Of a stretch of DNA of 64,000 nucleotides, positions 23,714-37,252 are shown one piece after another (the first letter of the stretch is position 1; the number at the start of each line of letters is the position of its first letter). A program made the translations under genes and the position numbers. The DNA lies in the NCBI GenBank assembly GCA_013399875.1, contig VXAZ01005475.1:2784845-2848844 (forward strand). The letters run 5' to 3'. The stretch comes from Gymnorhina tibicen (Eukaryota; Chordata; Aves; Passeriformes; Artamidae). The notes under the pieces are model-generated. The model was given only the letters and a program-made list of their open reading frames with translations. It searched no databases and was not told the DNA's origin.

Positions 23714-26700
23714 CTAAAATGAAAAATATTTAGTTATCAGTTACAGTCTTTGTATGTTGCTTCACATGCTGTCCACATTTCACAAAATTAATGCATCAGT
23801 GAATATTTTCAAATATTAATTTCATATTTCAGGAAAGTTTAATTAAATGTTTAAATGCTTTTCTTTCCAACTAACAGCTTTTTCTTCATCACAAAAGTAA
23901 GAAATAATCAAAACAAGATCCAGTTTGACAAAGGTTTAGACAACTCTGTGAAAGTTCAGTGCTAATCCTGCTGTGAGCAGGAGCTCAGACTATACCTGAA
24001 GTTCCTTCCATTTGACTGATTCTACAACCCTGATTGCCACATCCAATTGTATTACCTTTACCTATCAGAGATCTTAAGGAAATCCAGAAAAGCAAAAAAA
24101 AAACAACCAAGATTTAATTGTACTCTTCACTCAGCAGCTGATCTTTTTTGACATAGTGGCATCTACTGAGGTTGAAGTGTCACTCTCAATCACCCACCCT
24201 AATTTTGCTCTCCTTGGTTATCATTTTGTCTTTGAAAATTGACCATTGAAAATCAGTAATTTTTAAATTACTTAGACAGTCATTAATCACTAACAGTTAA
24301 CATATATAATGTTTTGACTCTTCAACACAAATGTTTCATACTAGATTTGCTGAAATCCTTGCTTTGAAAGGATTAACTTTCTAAAGCACTGACTGCTATC
24401 AGGCAAGAGACAGGAAAAGTAAGTAGGCAAGTAAATAAAAAATAAATAATTGGTATTACTGCCTCTGTTCTAGCTCAAAGCTACATTAATGCCAGGGTAG
24501 AAATGTGCGTACTCAACCAGCTTTGGGGTAAGTCAGCTATGTCTAGATCAGTCTATTAATTTAATGTACACAAATTTACAGAAAGAAAAAAAAAACCCCA
24601 CAATCCTATGGTCAGAAGACCAACTTGAAGCAGACAAAGCTCAAAAAAAAAAAAAATCTGACCATGACATCACAAGCTGTTTTCCAGCACTCTACATTAG
24701 AACAAGAGATGTGTGAAACCTTGTTACAGGAACACATGGAACTAATCAGTTTAAGATATCGGAAAAAGCTTCTAGATTAATGTACAGTACCTTGAGAAAC
24801 AGAGAACAGGACTAGCAGAGAACAAAGATGAATGTCAAATTATTTCAGTTGAAATTTCTAATGCACAGAACATGAAGTCACTATTCTGAGGCTCAGATAC
24901 TGACAATCTCTGTCATCATCTTACACACAGGACACAAAACTAGTCAAAAGCATATAATGAGAATGCTGGAATACAGTATCTTTAAATATAAAACCAGTGT
25001 TATTTGCTAGCTGAAAATAGCACTAGTATATCAAAAACTAACTCCAGCTCCTCCAAAGCAAACACCATGGTGATACAAGTGCTAGAAAACTGACAAACCA
25101 GAAAGGGATATGTTTCCACAAGTGAACCTGAATAAAAGCCATTTAAACTCTTCACAGCAGCGTTCATGACAGCAACACTAATGCAATTTCACCAGTCTAC
25201 TTCTAACCAACCTTTCAATGCAACTGATGCAAACGTGCTCCTATCACTAAGAAAAGCATACTTAGATTATTATGGCTGAATCATTACACATTCAAAAACA
25301 CTTTCAATGAGTCTTTTATAATAAAATAATTACAAATATTTAATTCTTTTGGGCCCATTTATAAAGAGGCGTTTAAAAAACACTGTCATGGCACATTCTA
25401 GGAAATTATCTTTAAATCAACATCCTCTACCTTTTATAAACTGTAAAGCTTAAAAATTTTGATAATATAAACTTAGGTCCTAATTTATCCCATCGTTGTA
25501 TTAATCCATTATGAAGTGACACAATAAGAAACAATCAGGCCCTACGGCAACAAGAAATGGAGTGATCTTCACCTCTTACAAAGCTAGCCTTGTTCAGAAA
25601 GAACTACGAGGCACACGGAAGATATCATATCAATTATAACTAATGTCATGCAGATGAAGAATGATACTGTATTAGAGGAACAAGAACACTTTCATATCAT
25701 TCTTCCGGTCTTCAAGTTGTCATGACAGAGAATGGAAATCGCAGATAAACTCAAAGGAAAGAGAATGTTTGAAATTAGCTTGGAAAAGCAGCCTCTAGAA
25801 TGCGCAGGAGAAATCCGACTCAAGACAGAAGAGACTAGTAACCTTCACACACCTCAAAACAATTTTGCATTTACAAGGAACAACATTCTTTAAAGAGAAA
25901 AATGAAGCTCAAGTACCAATATTGTAGGGAAAAAAGTTTTAGTAGTGACTAAGACCTTTCTCCACAAATTCTCTCCTTCAGATACATGCTTCTCATAAGC
26001 TTTCCAGAGACCATGAGCATTCCACAGAAATATTTTTCTCTGAATACAATTACATCTGTTATGAAGAATGTTCTCTCTTTTAATATAAGATCACCTGTTA
26101 CTAACTATTCTTTTAGCAATTTTGGACAGGAACAAAATCTGGTATGAAAGTTCTAGCCACATAATACTTAAACTAAACCTTTTCAGTTAGGATTTGCCAG
26201 CAATGTCCATTCCCACCCTTTCCTTTCTTCTCAGGAAGGTCCAAGATCACCAAAGTCTGCATATCAGTACCATCGAAAGGTATTCAATCGCCCCAAATAA
26301 TCCATGCTTCCAAAGTTAAAGGCCTTCTTCCCAAGCATGGAACAGTTGGTTAAACAGCTTATGTAAATCTAATTCAGAACATATAACCTCTGTTTTAAAG
26401 GCTACTGGGGCTTGCTCCCCACTCCAGTTCCCTTCACTGGAGTAGGTGCCATCCCAGCTGACACCAGCACAAGTTTGAGTGGTTAGAACCACAGAAGCAC
26501 CGGGCTTTTATGACTTGTAAGAGATGAGGTGGAAGAGTCACAAGCACAGGTTGAGAGTCACCATCTGCGGCTAACATGACACATTTGGCCAGGGCTGCCA
26601 ATGCCTTCCTGCCCTAAAGCAGATGCCTAGTCACTGGCAGAGACTCTGGTTTCCCAAACACAAAGGTTATGTTTCCCTTCCAAACCTGATACACCAATTT

Positions 26701-29700
26701 ACACAATGTTTATGAAATGCAGGCTGAGCACAAACCAACATGGTAACAACTACATACTTTAAACCTTTTACCGATTTTTAGCAAGTTATTAAGTTTTGCT
26801 TCAATAACCATGAGCCTTAATGAGGAATTCCACTTCTTTTGACACATGACGAAATAAGCTTTCTTATTGAAAACATCCTGCTCGTGCACTTCATCTTCAG
26901 TTATTGACTGCTAGCATTTTTGCCATTTATGTCCTAAGCTAACTTTTAGAGTAATAAAAATCAATAAAACCACATTTCAGTTGATATATTATTATTGAAA
27001 AAATTAAAAATGTTTAAAGTCTTGTTACACACTTTAAAAACTGGGTTTTTTCAAATTGCCCTGCAGTTGAAACTGCCTTAGCCCACAAGACATTTCAATC
27101 ATCTGGATTACTCTGTTGCTCAAGTTGCAGGCTCTCTCAAATACTGCACTTTGCTGTAAAACTAGTTTCACATCATTGAAAAAGACGTAAGCGCAGCAAT
27201 TACTTTCTCTGTCAGCACAGCAGAGAAATGGACTTGTAACCACCAAGGTGTAATTCTGACCCATTATATAATTCTCTCTGTCCATTCCCTTTCCTCTGCT
27301 TTTTTATTTTGCCACTAGGCACATACCATTTCAGATTCTTATTTTCCATTAAAATCATCTGAGTTTTGTACAGCAGATATTCAATGTGACATTCCCACAT
27401 CTGATCTTAATATAAGGAATCCACAGAAATTCTTTAGGTTTTCTAGCATTTCAGTAAATGTTTGAAGCTGCAGTATAAACATTTTTCTGTAAACCTCTAG
27501 TATGGAAAATACAAGCAGAATATGATGCTTTCAAAAGAATCCGACTGAGGAAAGAAACAGCCACAAAGATATCCCCACATTCCAGCACACCACCACCTCC
27601 AGTTTAAGGAGACATTGTACGAAGAACATTTCTAATGATTCACTGGTTTGCTTACTATAAATATTTGTGCATTGCTAAGAACAAGCAAAAGTTGGGGAGG
27701 GAGTGTCTGTTCCCTGGAAAGAAGCAATATTCCTACGTGCAGATCCATTTATGAGCATGCACAAGCTGCTCTTGCCACAAGAAATCGTGCTGAGTCAAAA
27801 TGTCCCTATTCCCATCCCCCTTCTTGCACCAACCTGCTTCTGCCTTGGAGTTCTGCTGGCCAAGCACATAACTGAGGGCTTCCCAGTTCATTTCATGAAA
27901 GGTCAGTCAGGTTAGTTTCAACAGTTTTAATTAGCTCAACTGATTTTGCCTGGACCAGATACAAGCCCATTCAAATGATTTATTTTGCAGAACTCCAGGA
28001 ATGGTTGTGCTACATCAGCTTTTTGAAAATGATGAGCACTTGAGATAATACCATATTTAACCAGTACAGCAAGATGTGCAAGCAGATATGTACTCTCAGT
28101 AAAACCCCGTGTTCAGCTTCATATTGGGCAATAAACAGAAACTCTACATCACAAGCACCATCAGTTATCTTGAAGGGTTTTCTTAGCTTAACCATGGTAG
28201 TAATCTAGGAGAGGAAACAAATCGAGGCATCCTCCCATTTTCCCAAAACAACCACGAACAATTAAAAAAGGCAGTTTTAAAAAAATCAATTTTACCACGA
28301 GGATACTTCCCATGCTGAGAAAAAGTTTGAAGTGCACTATCACAACTTCATCTCAAGACACTGTAGAACTGCAAAGGTTTCTATTAAACATAAATATTTT
28401 CTAAAAGCTTCCACTTTTAGAAATAGAATACAAAATATAAAAATTCCTTTTAACTCTGAAAAAAACTTATCCAGCCAATTAACTATTGCAACATACATTT
28501 TGGGATTCAACATTATCTTCCCTTTGGTTGACCATTCAGAAAACCTGGAAAATTAACTGCAAATAAAAGACAACTATTTTACACATCATTTCTCTAAATC
28601 ACTCTTCTTACTGTAACAGTGAGCTCCAAATGCTTCCTTGCTTTACCATGCACAACTTTGATATCAGCTAAATACCATCTTCCTACCTCTTTGCATAGTA
28701 TCAAATTCTTGTCACCACCTCCCATCAAAACCAAGCAAAAATCCCGAACCTCTATGATTTAAGATTATATAACTTTTCCCCTCTGAAACACTAATTTTAA
28801 TCATATTTGTAACACACTTTTATTACAATGTCCAGACAGCACCCAAAATATTTAAGTAAAACAGGTTTCGAGTAATAAAATCTTTTATTAGTATGACAGT
28901 AAAATTGGAAAAACTGCATCTTTTTCACTTTGCAAGCCTTTCATCACATTTCACTTGCTCAAGTGCTTTTCTTTACAAGTTGAAAACCATTCCTATAGAG
29001 GTGAAAAGAGCTAATGTTATTCCTAGGATCTAAAACCTACAAACAGTTTCATGGATCACCCAGTAAAAGATTTTATTTTTTTTAAGACTCCAATTCTCAC
29101 ATTAAGAGAGTCCAGAAAAGGATACTGAACTCCAACACCTTATCCGCATGATTTTTGTACACTTCCAAAAGTCTACATCTCTAACTGGAGCAGTCCAATA
29201 TCAACAATTAGTATAATCACAAGCATGGATTTTTAACATAGAAGAAGAGCAAAGGCAGGAATCTTTGGTATCTGAGATCAAAAGAGACCCACGACAACAA
29301 TGGGTCAGTGCCCAGCAGGTGGGCCAGAGCACAGCTGACTGCAGCCATAGGATTTGCTCATCCTTGACAATGCTGCCAACAAAGCAATCCAAAAAGACAA
29401 GCATCACTTCAAGACCAGGGAAATGCACATCTTGCTCTACAAAATTCACAGCATTCCTAATTATGTCACATTTACTTTTTTTTTGAACTCTACCCTTTTC
29501 TCACCCATAATAAGAATTTTTAAGTGCCTACTTTGTACACTCAATTATATTCCAGAGCAAATACAATTTAAAGTCTCAAAATCCTCTTAGAAATGTTTCT
29601 GGAAAAAAACCCAACATATTTGTCTGTATTAAGAGCAGAATAACAAAGTATTTTGAATTCTTTTAAAGCTTTATGTAAAACATCAACTGCATCAACACCA

Positions 29701-32700
29701 GAATGTCAATTATCCCTCATTATAATAACAAAAGGCAGCAATGTTTGCAGTTTGTTATTCATCAAAATACGCTGTTTGGTCACAAGTGTTTTCAAACATA
29801 CCACAAGAATGAGTTCAAAAGTCAAATGTTTAACTTAAACTAATCACCAAAAAATCCTTTATCACAAGGCTTGTCAAGAATGATTGGTGGATATGCTTAA
29901 TTTAACTACTTAGTACACGGTATTAAAGTCACAGAGTAAAATTCCAGGGATACAAGAAAACTTATCTTGCAAAAGACAAGCTAGCTAGCATTATTAAAAT
30001 CTTTCTGGAAAAGAGACAGACATTATAAAAATTATGTATTGGCAAGCTATCAGAATTAAGCACCAAACTATTTAATGCTGAACTCATGGTTAGCATTTTA
30101 GAGCCCTTCTGATTGATCAACACCTAAGAACAAAAGTATCGAGCAGCAACAACGACTGAGGATCCTTATGCAATGACATCAAACTGCTTACGCCTGTTCC
30201 ACGGGGAAATTATTATATGAATAATGATACATTATATGAATAATGATTCATCCAGAAGAAGTCCCAATCCCATGCTCTTAAAAAGAAAATGTAAATCAAC
30301 ATCAAATAAAGGGTCTAAGAAAAAAGCAGTCAAATCCTCCTAATGCTGTTGGTATGATCCACAGGCCAATTCCAGGCTAACTGACTTCCAGAACTATAGG
30401 GTCCTTATACAGCATATCTCTGCGTGCTGAAAGAGTGAAATTAAACATCCCACTCCTCATTCAAATTTTGCACACTGCTCCTTACTTCTTATTTCCTAGT
30501 AACAACATGTCTTTTCCCTCCTCTGCTGATGGTTGACTTCTGGTATAGTTCATAAAAACTACATTCTGTACACAGAAATCACTAATAGTGTTGAACATAT
30601 GAATCTAAAAGTTACAGAAATGTTCCCCAGAATCACACACACAGAGAAGTGGAGTCGGTCACCAAACCAGTCTCATTAACCCCCTAATTAGCATTCTGAA
30701 ATGATGCATCCTATCTGAAACAAAGATGGTAAACCAGTGGCTGAGCAGAAGAAATTTGGTAAAACAAAGTTTGTCCAGTTCGGCCAGGGGGAAAAAGAGA
30801 AATTGGTTAAAAATACTTGCACTATCTACAAAAAAAATATTTTTTGCCACAGATGTTAGGAAACAACAATCATAGACTGCAAGAGCGGAAAAGAGAATTC
30901 ATCCTGAATGTATAGAAAACAAGTGATAGTTTACACACTTGATGCCCACCTACGCTGTTTTTTCTTGCTCCTGTATTAGGTAAGATTTTAGGAGATGCTG
31001 GTATTAGAGGGCATGTAAACAATGGCTGAACAAAAGCCACTCAAACAACAGATAATGGAGTAAAAGTGTCTGTAACCACCATCATTTTGACTTTCACTGC
31101 CATGTATTTCTGACAAAACTTAGCAAACAGAAACAGTGCTCCAAAAAAGAGAGAGATGTATTGTCATGTAGAAAGAGACCATACAGACTGAGCACCCTTC
31201 TCTTTAAAGCCACAGAAACAGGGAGAGAAAAAAAAATCTTGGAGAAGATTAGCACAGTATTTTCAAAACAGAATTATTCCTTTTAATGTGACCGTATAAC
31301 ACAGAAGAATGTGCTCTTCCCTAGTACATGTATAGTGCTTCTGAAGAGAAATAAAGATGAGATCAGTACTTGAAGAATGTTCTAAAAGGAGACCAAAGAG
31401 GTTAATCAGTGGAACTAACTAGTATTTCTAACTATCATATCCCCTAAAGCATGCACTTTGTAGCTATTTATACTGTCTGAATATCAAGTTGCATTTAATT
31501 ATTATTTTTTAATGCAGTGCCTTCATAGGATTCTGCTCTCTTGCCTAATGGGCTAGTTGTCATTTTTCTTACTCTACTCATTTAATCTCATTCAATGTTT
31601 ACATACAGTGGGTGTAGGATTGGTCAAACTAAACAAAGGCAAAAAGGCTGATGAAAACCAACTGAGCACAGGCAAGCCAGGGCAACAGACTCAAACAATC
31701 CCAAAGGGAAAAAGAAAACTTTGGCACAATGCTTTTTTGAGAGTTGTACTACATTTCTCATTTAGGAGTGAGATCTTGTCAATCTACAGAAAAACTGATA
31801 AAAATATCAATCAGATTTTCTGCTCTCCTAGATGCTTCTTTTGACTCCTAATAGACGTAAGTGTACTAACCAGATGGAGATGGACTCTACATTCAGCCAT
31901 GGAGCAGAAAGGGAGAAGTAGTACTGAAAAAGCACTTCAAATAGGATAGGCACTTATCTGGATGAAAAAAAGTTTAAATTTTATTTTCAAGGCAATAAAC
32001 AAGTACTTTTGATGGACTAAGCACTGTTGTCAGGAGTAGACAGCACTGATCGAAACTGTGCAGGCAGACAAAACACATTTGTGGTACTGAAGCCTCCCTA
32101 GGACAGATATAACCAGGTGAGACCAAAAAAGTTTAAAGTCGTTGCTTCAGTCAATATTGTAACTATTTCTTGGGAGAACACATTATACCTAGTGACAATT
32201 AATCCTAGAGACAATTCTGTGAAGCTGTTTCCCAACCTAGACTTCCAAAATCACTCTTTAGCTCTGTATTTGGAGGGAAGTCCTCTTCCTCAGGGGCATT
32301 GCCAACACTTTCTTTATAAATAAATCAATGTCCAAGGATCTTGATGGCAGTCCAGTCCAGGCTCTCACAGTGCAATCTTGCACTTGTCTTCTGTTACCTC
32401 CACTTGTACCCTTGCTTCTTATGGAAACTGTGCTCAGAAATCACAGCTCTTTTGTACCCTTATCTTTTTGAAGTCACTAGTGCTGGGGGGTGTGTGCATG
32501 TTGTGTTCCAGACAGTAATTAATATTTAGTAATAGATTCTTTAAGATATGAAAGTTGCACAAGTGTAAGGGGGTAAATTCAAGTTTGCTACAAGTGAAGT
32601 ATGCAGATTAGTTGCCACAGTAATTCAAGGACTAGACAAAACAGGCAGTTGTCCTTCCACCTAAGCAGTCAGTACTGTATACAGCCCTGAGCCAGCTCAG

Positions 32701-35700
32701 CAGGTGTTTGACTCTTCCCATTCAAAAGCTCTGTGAGGAACTAAGGAAACTATGGTATTGACTTGGGAGTGAGGAGGAGAAAGCGTGGGAGACGGAAAGA
32801 GCTGTGGGAAAGGCTCACAGAAAGAACATGTAGCTGATGCCTAGTGAGAGAGAGTTACTCAAGTAAACAGATATTACAGCAGCAAAAATAAGCAAGCAAG
32901 CAAAGGACACATCTGTGTCAACTGGTCTGAGAAGCAAAACTACACAAGGTACTTATTTTTTGCGGTCTTTCTATCACTGTCAGAGTGGGCTGCCTAATTT
33001 CCCCTGCAACATGCATCTAAAAATTTTCATATTTTGATTACCACACCTAAGATAGAGCTGGGCATACTCCACTTCCAGTAGGTAAGAAAAACTAGGACTT
33101 CAGGGTGGGAACATGCAAATAGACAAGACTTTACCACTAAAGAGTATTTCATGTGCACACTAAGTCCACAAAACAGTACCAGCAAGTTCAAGTACCTTAG
33201 TGCAAAAGCAGCATTTGAATATGATGACCTCAGAACAGAGAACATGCATAGACACAAAACCAAACCCATCCAGGTGTGAGGAAATCCTAGTATAGGATCA
33301 TAATGGGAGGAATGAGTCACGTCACACAGCTGGTTCAAAACAACTGCACTCACTGGAACCTTACGCTACTGTAACTCATTGCGTAAGAGAGCAATGCTAT
33401 TTCTACAGGAAATCAAACCAGAACCAAGCACGAATAAATAAAGCAGGGAAAACGATGGATAAATAAAAGCTTATATCCACAAGTGCCAAGTTTATGGCAA
33501 TTTTCTGTTACTGTTATTTTAATTGTTCAGTGACTGATAAAGTTTTGGGGTTTTTTTTAGCTATAGAGTTACTTGCATAGTAAGCCTTGGCCAGGTCTTC
33601 AGCAATCAATTATTTGTATGACACTCCATCTACCTTTTTAGACCAGACAGCTCAAGCAAATCATTAAGATTTCAGCTTATAAAGCATTTATTATCTTGAT
33701 TTGTAACATCAACTGTAACACGCATTTTTCAACTTCAAAACACGAATACTAGGTAAAGTCCTCTCTTCTGAAACACTCAGAAATCTGCCCATTACTGGTG
33801 ACTGGGAAACTCTGCTACAAGGTGACACGGATTTGCTCTGTGCTCCAAACCCAAGGCACTGGCAAGGGTCTCCCTTGCTGAGACACTTTCCCCGCTTCTA
33901 TTGAGTGTAATGACAGCGTGAGGTTAAGGTTAGGGCTGATGCAAAACTAACATGCATCATGTTCGCCATGGTAACTGTTCACATGCGTTTCTTTCTGTAG
34001 ACCAAACTGTGGTAAACACAAGGTAATTCAAGCTTTACCATTCCTCAGTGAAAGAAAGGTAAACAATTACACGCATCGTGTAGGTACCACAGGGTAGAAG
34101 CATTCACTCCGTTACCATGGAGCAGCCCTGAGCCATTGCAGTGCCCAGCCCAACAGCCTGTCACTCTGACCAAAGAGGACAAGGAGAGGAATTCATATGA
34201 GTTGACAACACTGGAAATGGGATTCCATTCAATTCAACTTGTATAATTACCTATCACAGCCAAATGATAGTTAAAGCCAGACTTTTTTCACCGGAGTTAA
34301 ACAATCTTGATGACAAAAAAGCTCTTTCAAATATAAATTGATGCTCCATAGGGACCTTCATGTTATTAACAGGAGAACACACACGCAAAAACAACAAAAT
34401 AAATTCCCCAGCCATTGCTACACTTATAGTCGAATCCAAACCAGAGGAAAGCAAGTAAAGAAGTATCCGAGGAGGAGTCAGGAATGAGGATTCTGCTATT
34501 CACGTTATTAAAACATGCTTTTAATTTCTCAGACTACAAGCTAAAGCCTGTAATAATGTTGCTTGGAAAACAGAAGGCTGAGTGAGCATCTGAGGGTGAA
34601 AAGGAATGTTTTTACAGGCGCAGTTAGTAAATACCACTGGCCCCTGTAGACATTCTTCCTTAAATGGAAATTAACATTGCTTTAGGTTAGAAAAGAATCT
34701 CTTGATACAATAGATGTGATGGGGTAGCTATTAACCTTTTAGCACCTGCACTAAATGAAACAAAAATTAGCAGAAGGTTTTATATACACCGCTTTCTGTT
34801 CAGTAAATATTTAAAACTCTTCCCCTTCCCTGCCACATGATTCTTGGCTGTAGATCTGGAAGAGCAAGGAATCCTAAAGTCTCACAAACAATATTAAAAT
34901 AATGTGGAAACACAAAGTTTCTTTGCATATCTATGACTGTATGAGGGTACTAGACAATTTAAAGAAAGGAAAATACTCTAGATACAATCAGAACTGAACC
35001 TTCACCCTAAAGCTGAGCCAAACTTTATTTCAACATTGAAATAACTCTGCATTGCTTTGATTTTATTTCTGCTTCCTATTTTTTATTTTCATGTCCTCCT
35101 GCAATTGCTTTTTCCAGCCAAGAAAACAAGACTTCTCCCTCCCCCAAGATTCCTAAGAAATTTAACAACATAATGGACAAGGGCTGAGGTTCCACAACAG
35201 CTTAAATCAGCAAGTGTCCATTTAGCCACACTCCAACTCTCCCTCTTTCCTGCTCCTGCCCAAGGGCATCTACCAGTCCTCTGCATCCCCTCCGCTGGCA
35301 CTGGTAAATCATGTCACGGTAATTTCCTAGCAGAAATGTACCTTTATAAAAAGTGAACAATATTTTGTACACCTCGGTCTAGTTAATTACAAGATCAAAA
35401 GGGTGCCAGGACCAGCACAGGCAAGTCAGGTAAAAACAAGAATCTAAAGCAGTCTGGACACGGAAAAGGATAAAGTCTCACAAAATTAAAACCTCAGCAA
35501 TTCAAACCAGAGAATAGGGGTTCAACAGATATTCGTCTAAAAGTACATACTAACATTTAACATTATTAACTATTTTGGGATATAAATACTGTCCCTGATA
35601 ATACTAAACACCGTCTATTTTTGGAGGGAAACAAACTACTGATTCAGACTTCAGAGCTCTGCCACAAGGCCAAGGTGACTTCTTGAATCTGCGGGCTGTA

Positions 35701-37099
35701 TGTGCTACTGAACAGTCTTACCCTTGTAACCTGCACAGCTGCTATTACTCTAAGTTGAAACAGGAGGACTAGTACTAGCTGCAGAGCTCATCCATCCAAC
35801 CACTGGAAGTTTCAACACCACGCCACGTCACAGCACAGCCCTGTGATCATTCCTTAGGTAAAAAGCCCATCAAGAGTCAGAGACTGGATTAACATGCTCC
35901 TTCTTGCAGCTTTGCTCCACATGCAGCAGGGCCACTGCAACTGAAAGAAAACACGAATATAAATGAGCAGAACGGAGAGACAAGAACAAGCTGGACTTGA
36001 CTTGTCCACCATACACAGCACGAAGTCAGAAATACCTACAGACTGGTCAAAAGCCCAGCCTCATCTTCTGTTCATCCTGAGGCCTGCACTGCCCATCCTT
36101 CTGTCTTGGCACAATGTTTATCTGTACAGGAACTGATCCCACCATAAATGAAATTCAATAAATCCCAGAAATGTTCATCTTCAGACCTGCCACTGGCCCT
36201 ATTATTGCAACAGGTGCACAAACACAAGTGACAGCACAAGGACCTGGCCTAACTCAGTGTGAAATTTGTAATGAATTACCCCTTCTCTTGGCACAGATGT
36301 ACAAAACCACAACAAAACGTATACCTTGTATACATAGCATTCCTCACATTAGTGATTTCTCCTGCTAATATATACAAGTCATTTCAGAAGAAAATATCCA
36401 TTAAAAACAAGACCACAAATGATCATAACACAGGTACTGCACTATGCTACTATGCTACTAGAGTTTTAGTATTCCCTTATTTCTGTTTTAAGCAAAATTT
36501 TCCACATTTTTTAACAGGGAACTCCTTTTTATAAGTAGAACTTTGTACAAATACACACTTCTATAGCTTTTTTTTAACAGTACTTGTGACATAGATTGTA
36601 AAGATAAAAAGAATGTATTGATAATTTAGCTGTAGTAGTTTATTCCCGAAATAGAAGTGTGGCATAGGATTTTTCTGGCTATCTTTATTTCTATAAAATG
36701 TAGTATCTTATAAACGGAGTTAGGATAATGAAAGGCTCTGACTCTCTTCTGTAGCTCCTTTTCAATTTATGGTTTGTGTTTGAAGACTGTTTCTAAACTG
36801 TGGAGAGGGAAGCAAAATACAGGTACATCTATGCATTCTCATATCAAACATCCACAAAGGCTTACACAGTCATTCACTACTGATACAAAACTCCGTAAGA
36901 AAGGATTTCTCTCAAAATCTCAGTTCACATTGTAAACAACCAACAATAGTGACAATAAAAACACACCTTGCAAATAGGATGCAGACTGATTCACTTATTC
37001 ATCACACTCAACCTATTAAGATTTTGTTGCAAAACCGAGAAATACATTACAGAAAAAAACCTCAACAACATACAAAAACCCACATCCAAAAAAGGGGCA
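23714..37099. other. Long intronic stretch, few recognisable elements
   Basis: Contains the acceptor region of the exon, an A14 run at 24643-24656, the 19-bp duplication at 30212 and the paired CCATGGTAAC motifs at 33966 and 34111. No exon or repeat family was otherwise recognised. Confidence 0.5.
30212..30249. repeat. 19-bp tandem duplication
   Basis: attatatgaataatgata occurs at 30212-30229 and again, with the last base changed to t, at 30231-30248, separated by a single c. AT-rich, two copies only. Confidence 0.9.
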
Positions 37100-37252
37100 T
37101 AGAGCAGTTTGCCTAGAAAAGCAATCTTCATCACTGGAGATTTTAAAGTACACATCAATGGAAGATAAATGTCAGGAATAAGATAGGTCCAAGAATGCTG
37201 TTGGGACAAGATGACAAACTAGATGGTTCTTCAAGGTTCCCTGCAGCCTTAT
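37100..37252 (+). mobile_element. Old CR1 3' remnant
   Basis: agagcagtttgcctagaaaa, tcatcactggagattttaa, ttgggacaagatgacaaact and agatggttcttcaaggttcc follow the order of a CR1 3' region (gcccagagaag, ctggaggtttt, ggactagatgacc, aggtccctt). Much diverged. Confidence 0.6.

Noticed and set aside
29201..29449. 82-codon minus-strand frame with protein-like appearance
   Set aside because: It matches no family I recognise and has no splice or start context. Frames of this length are common by chance in 64 kb.
33928..33946. Telomere-like ggttaaggttagggc
   Set aside because: A single degenerate pair of units, not an interstitial telomere array.
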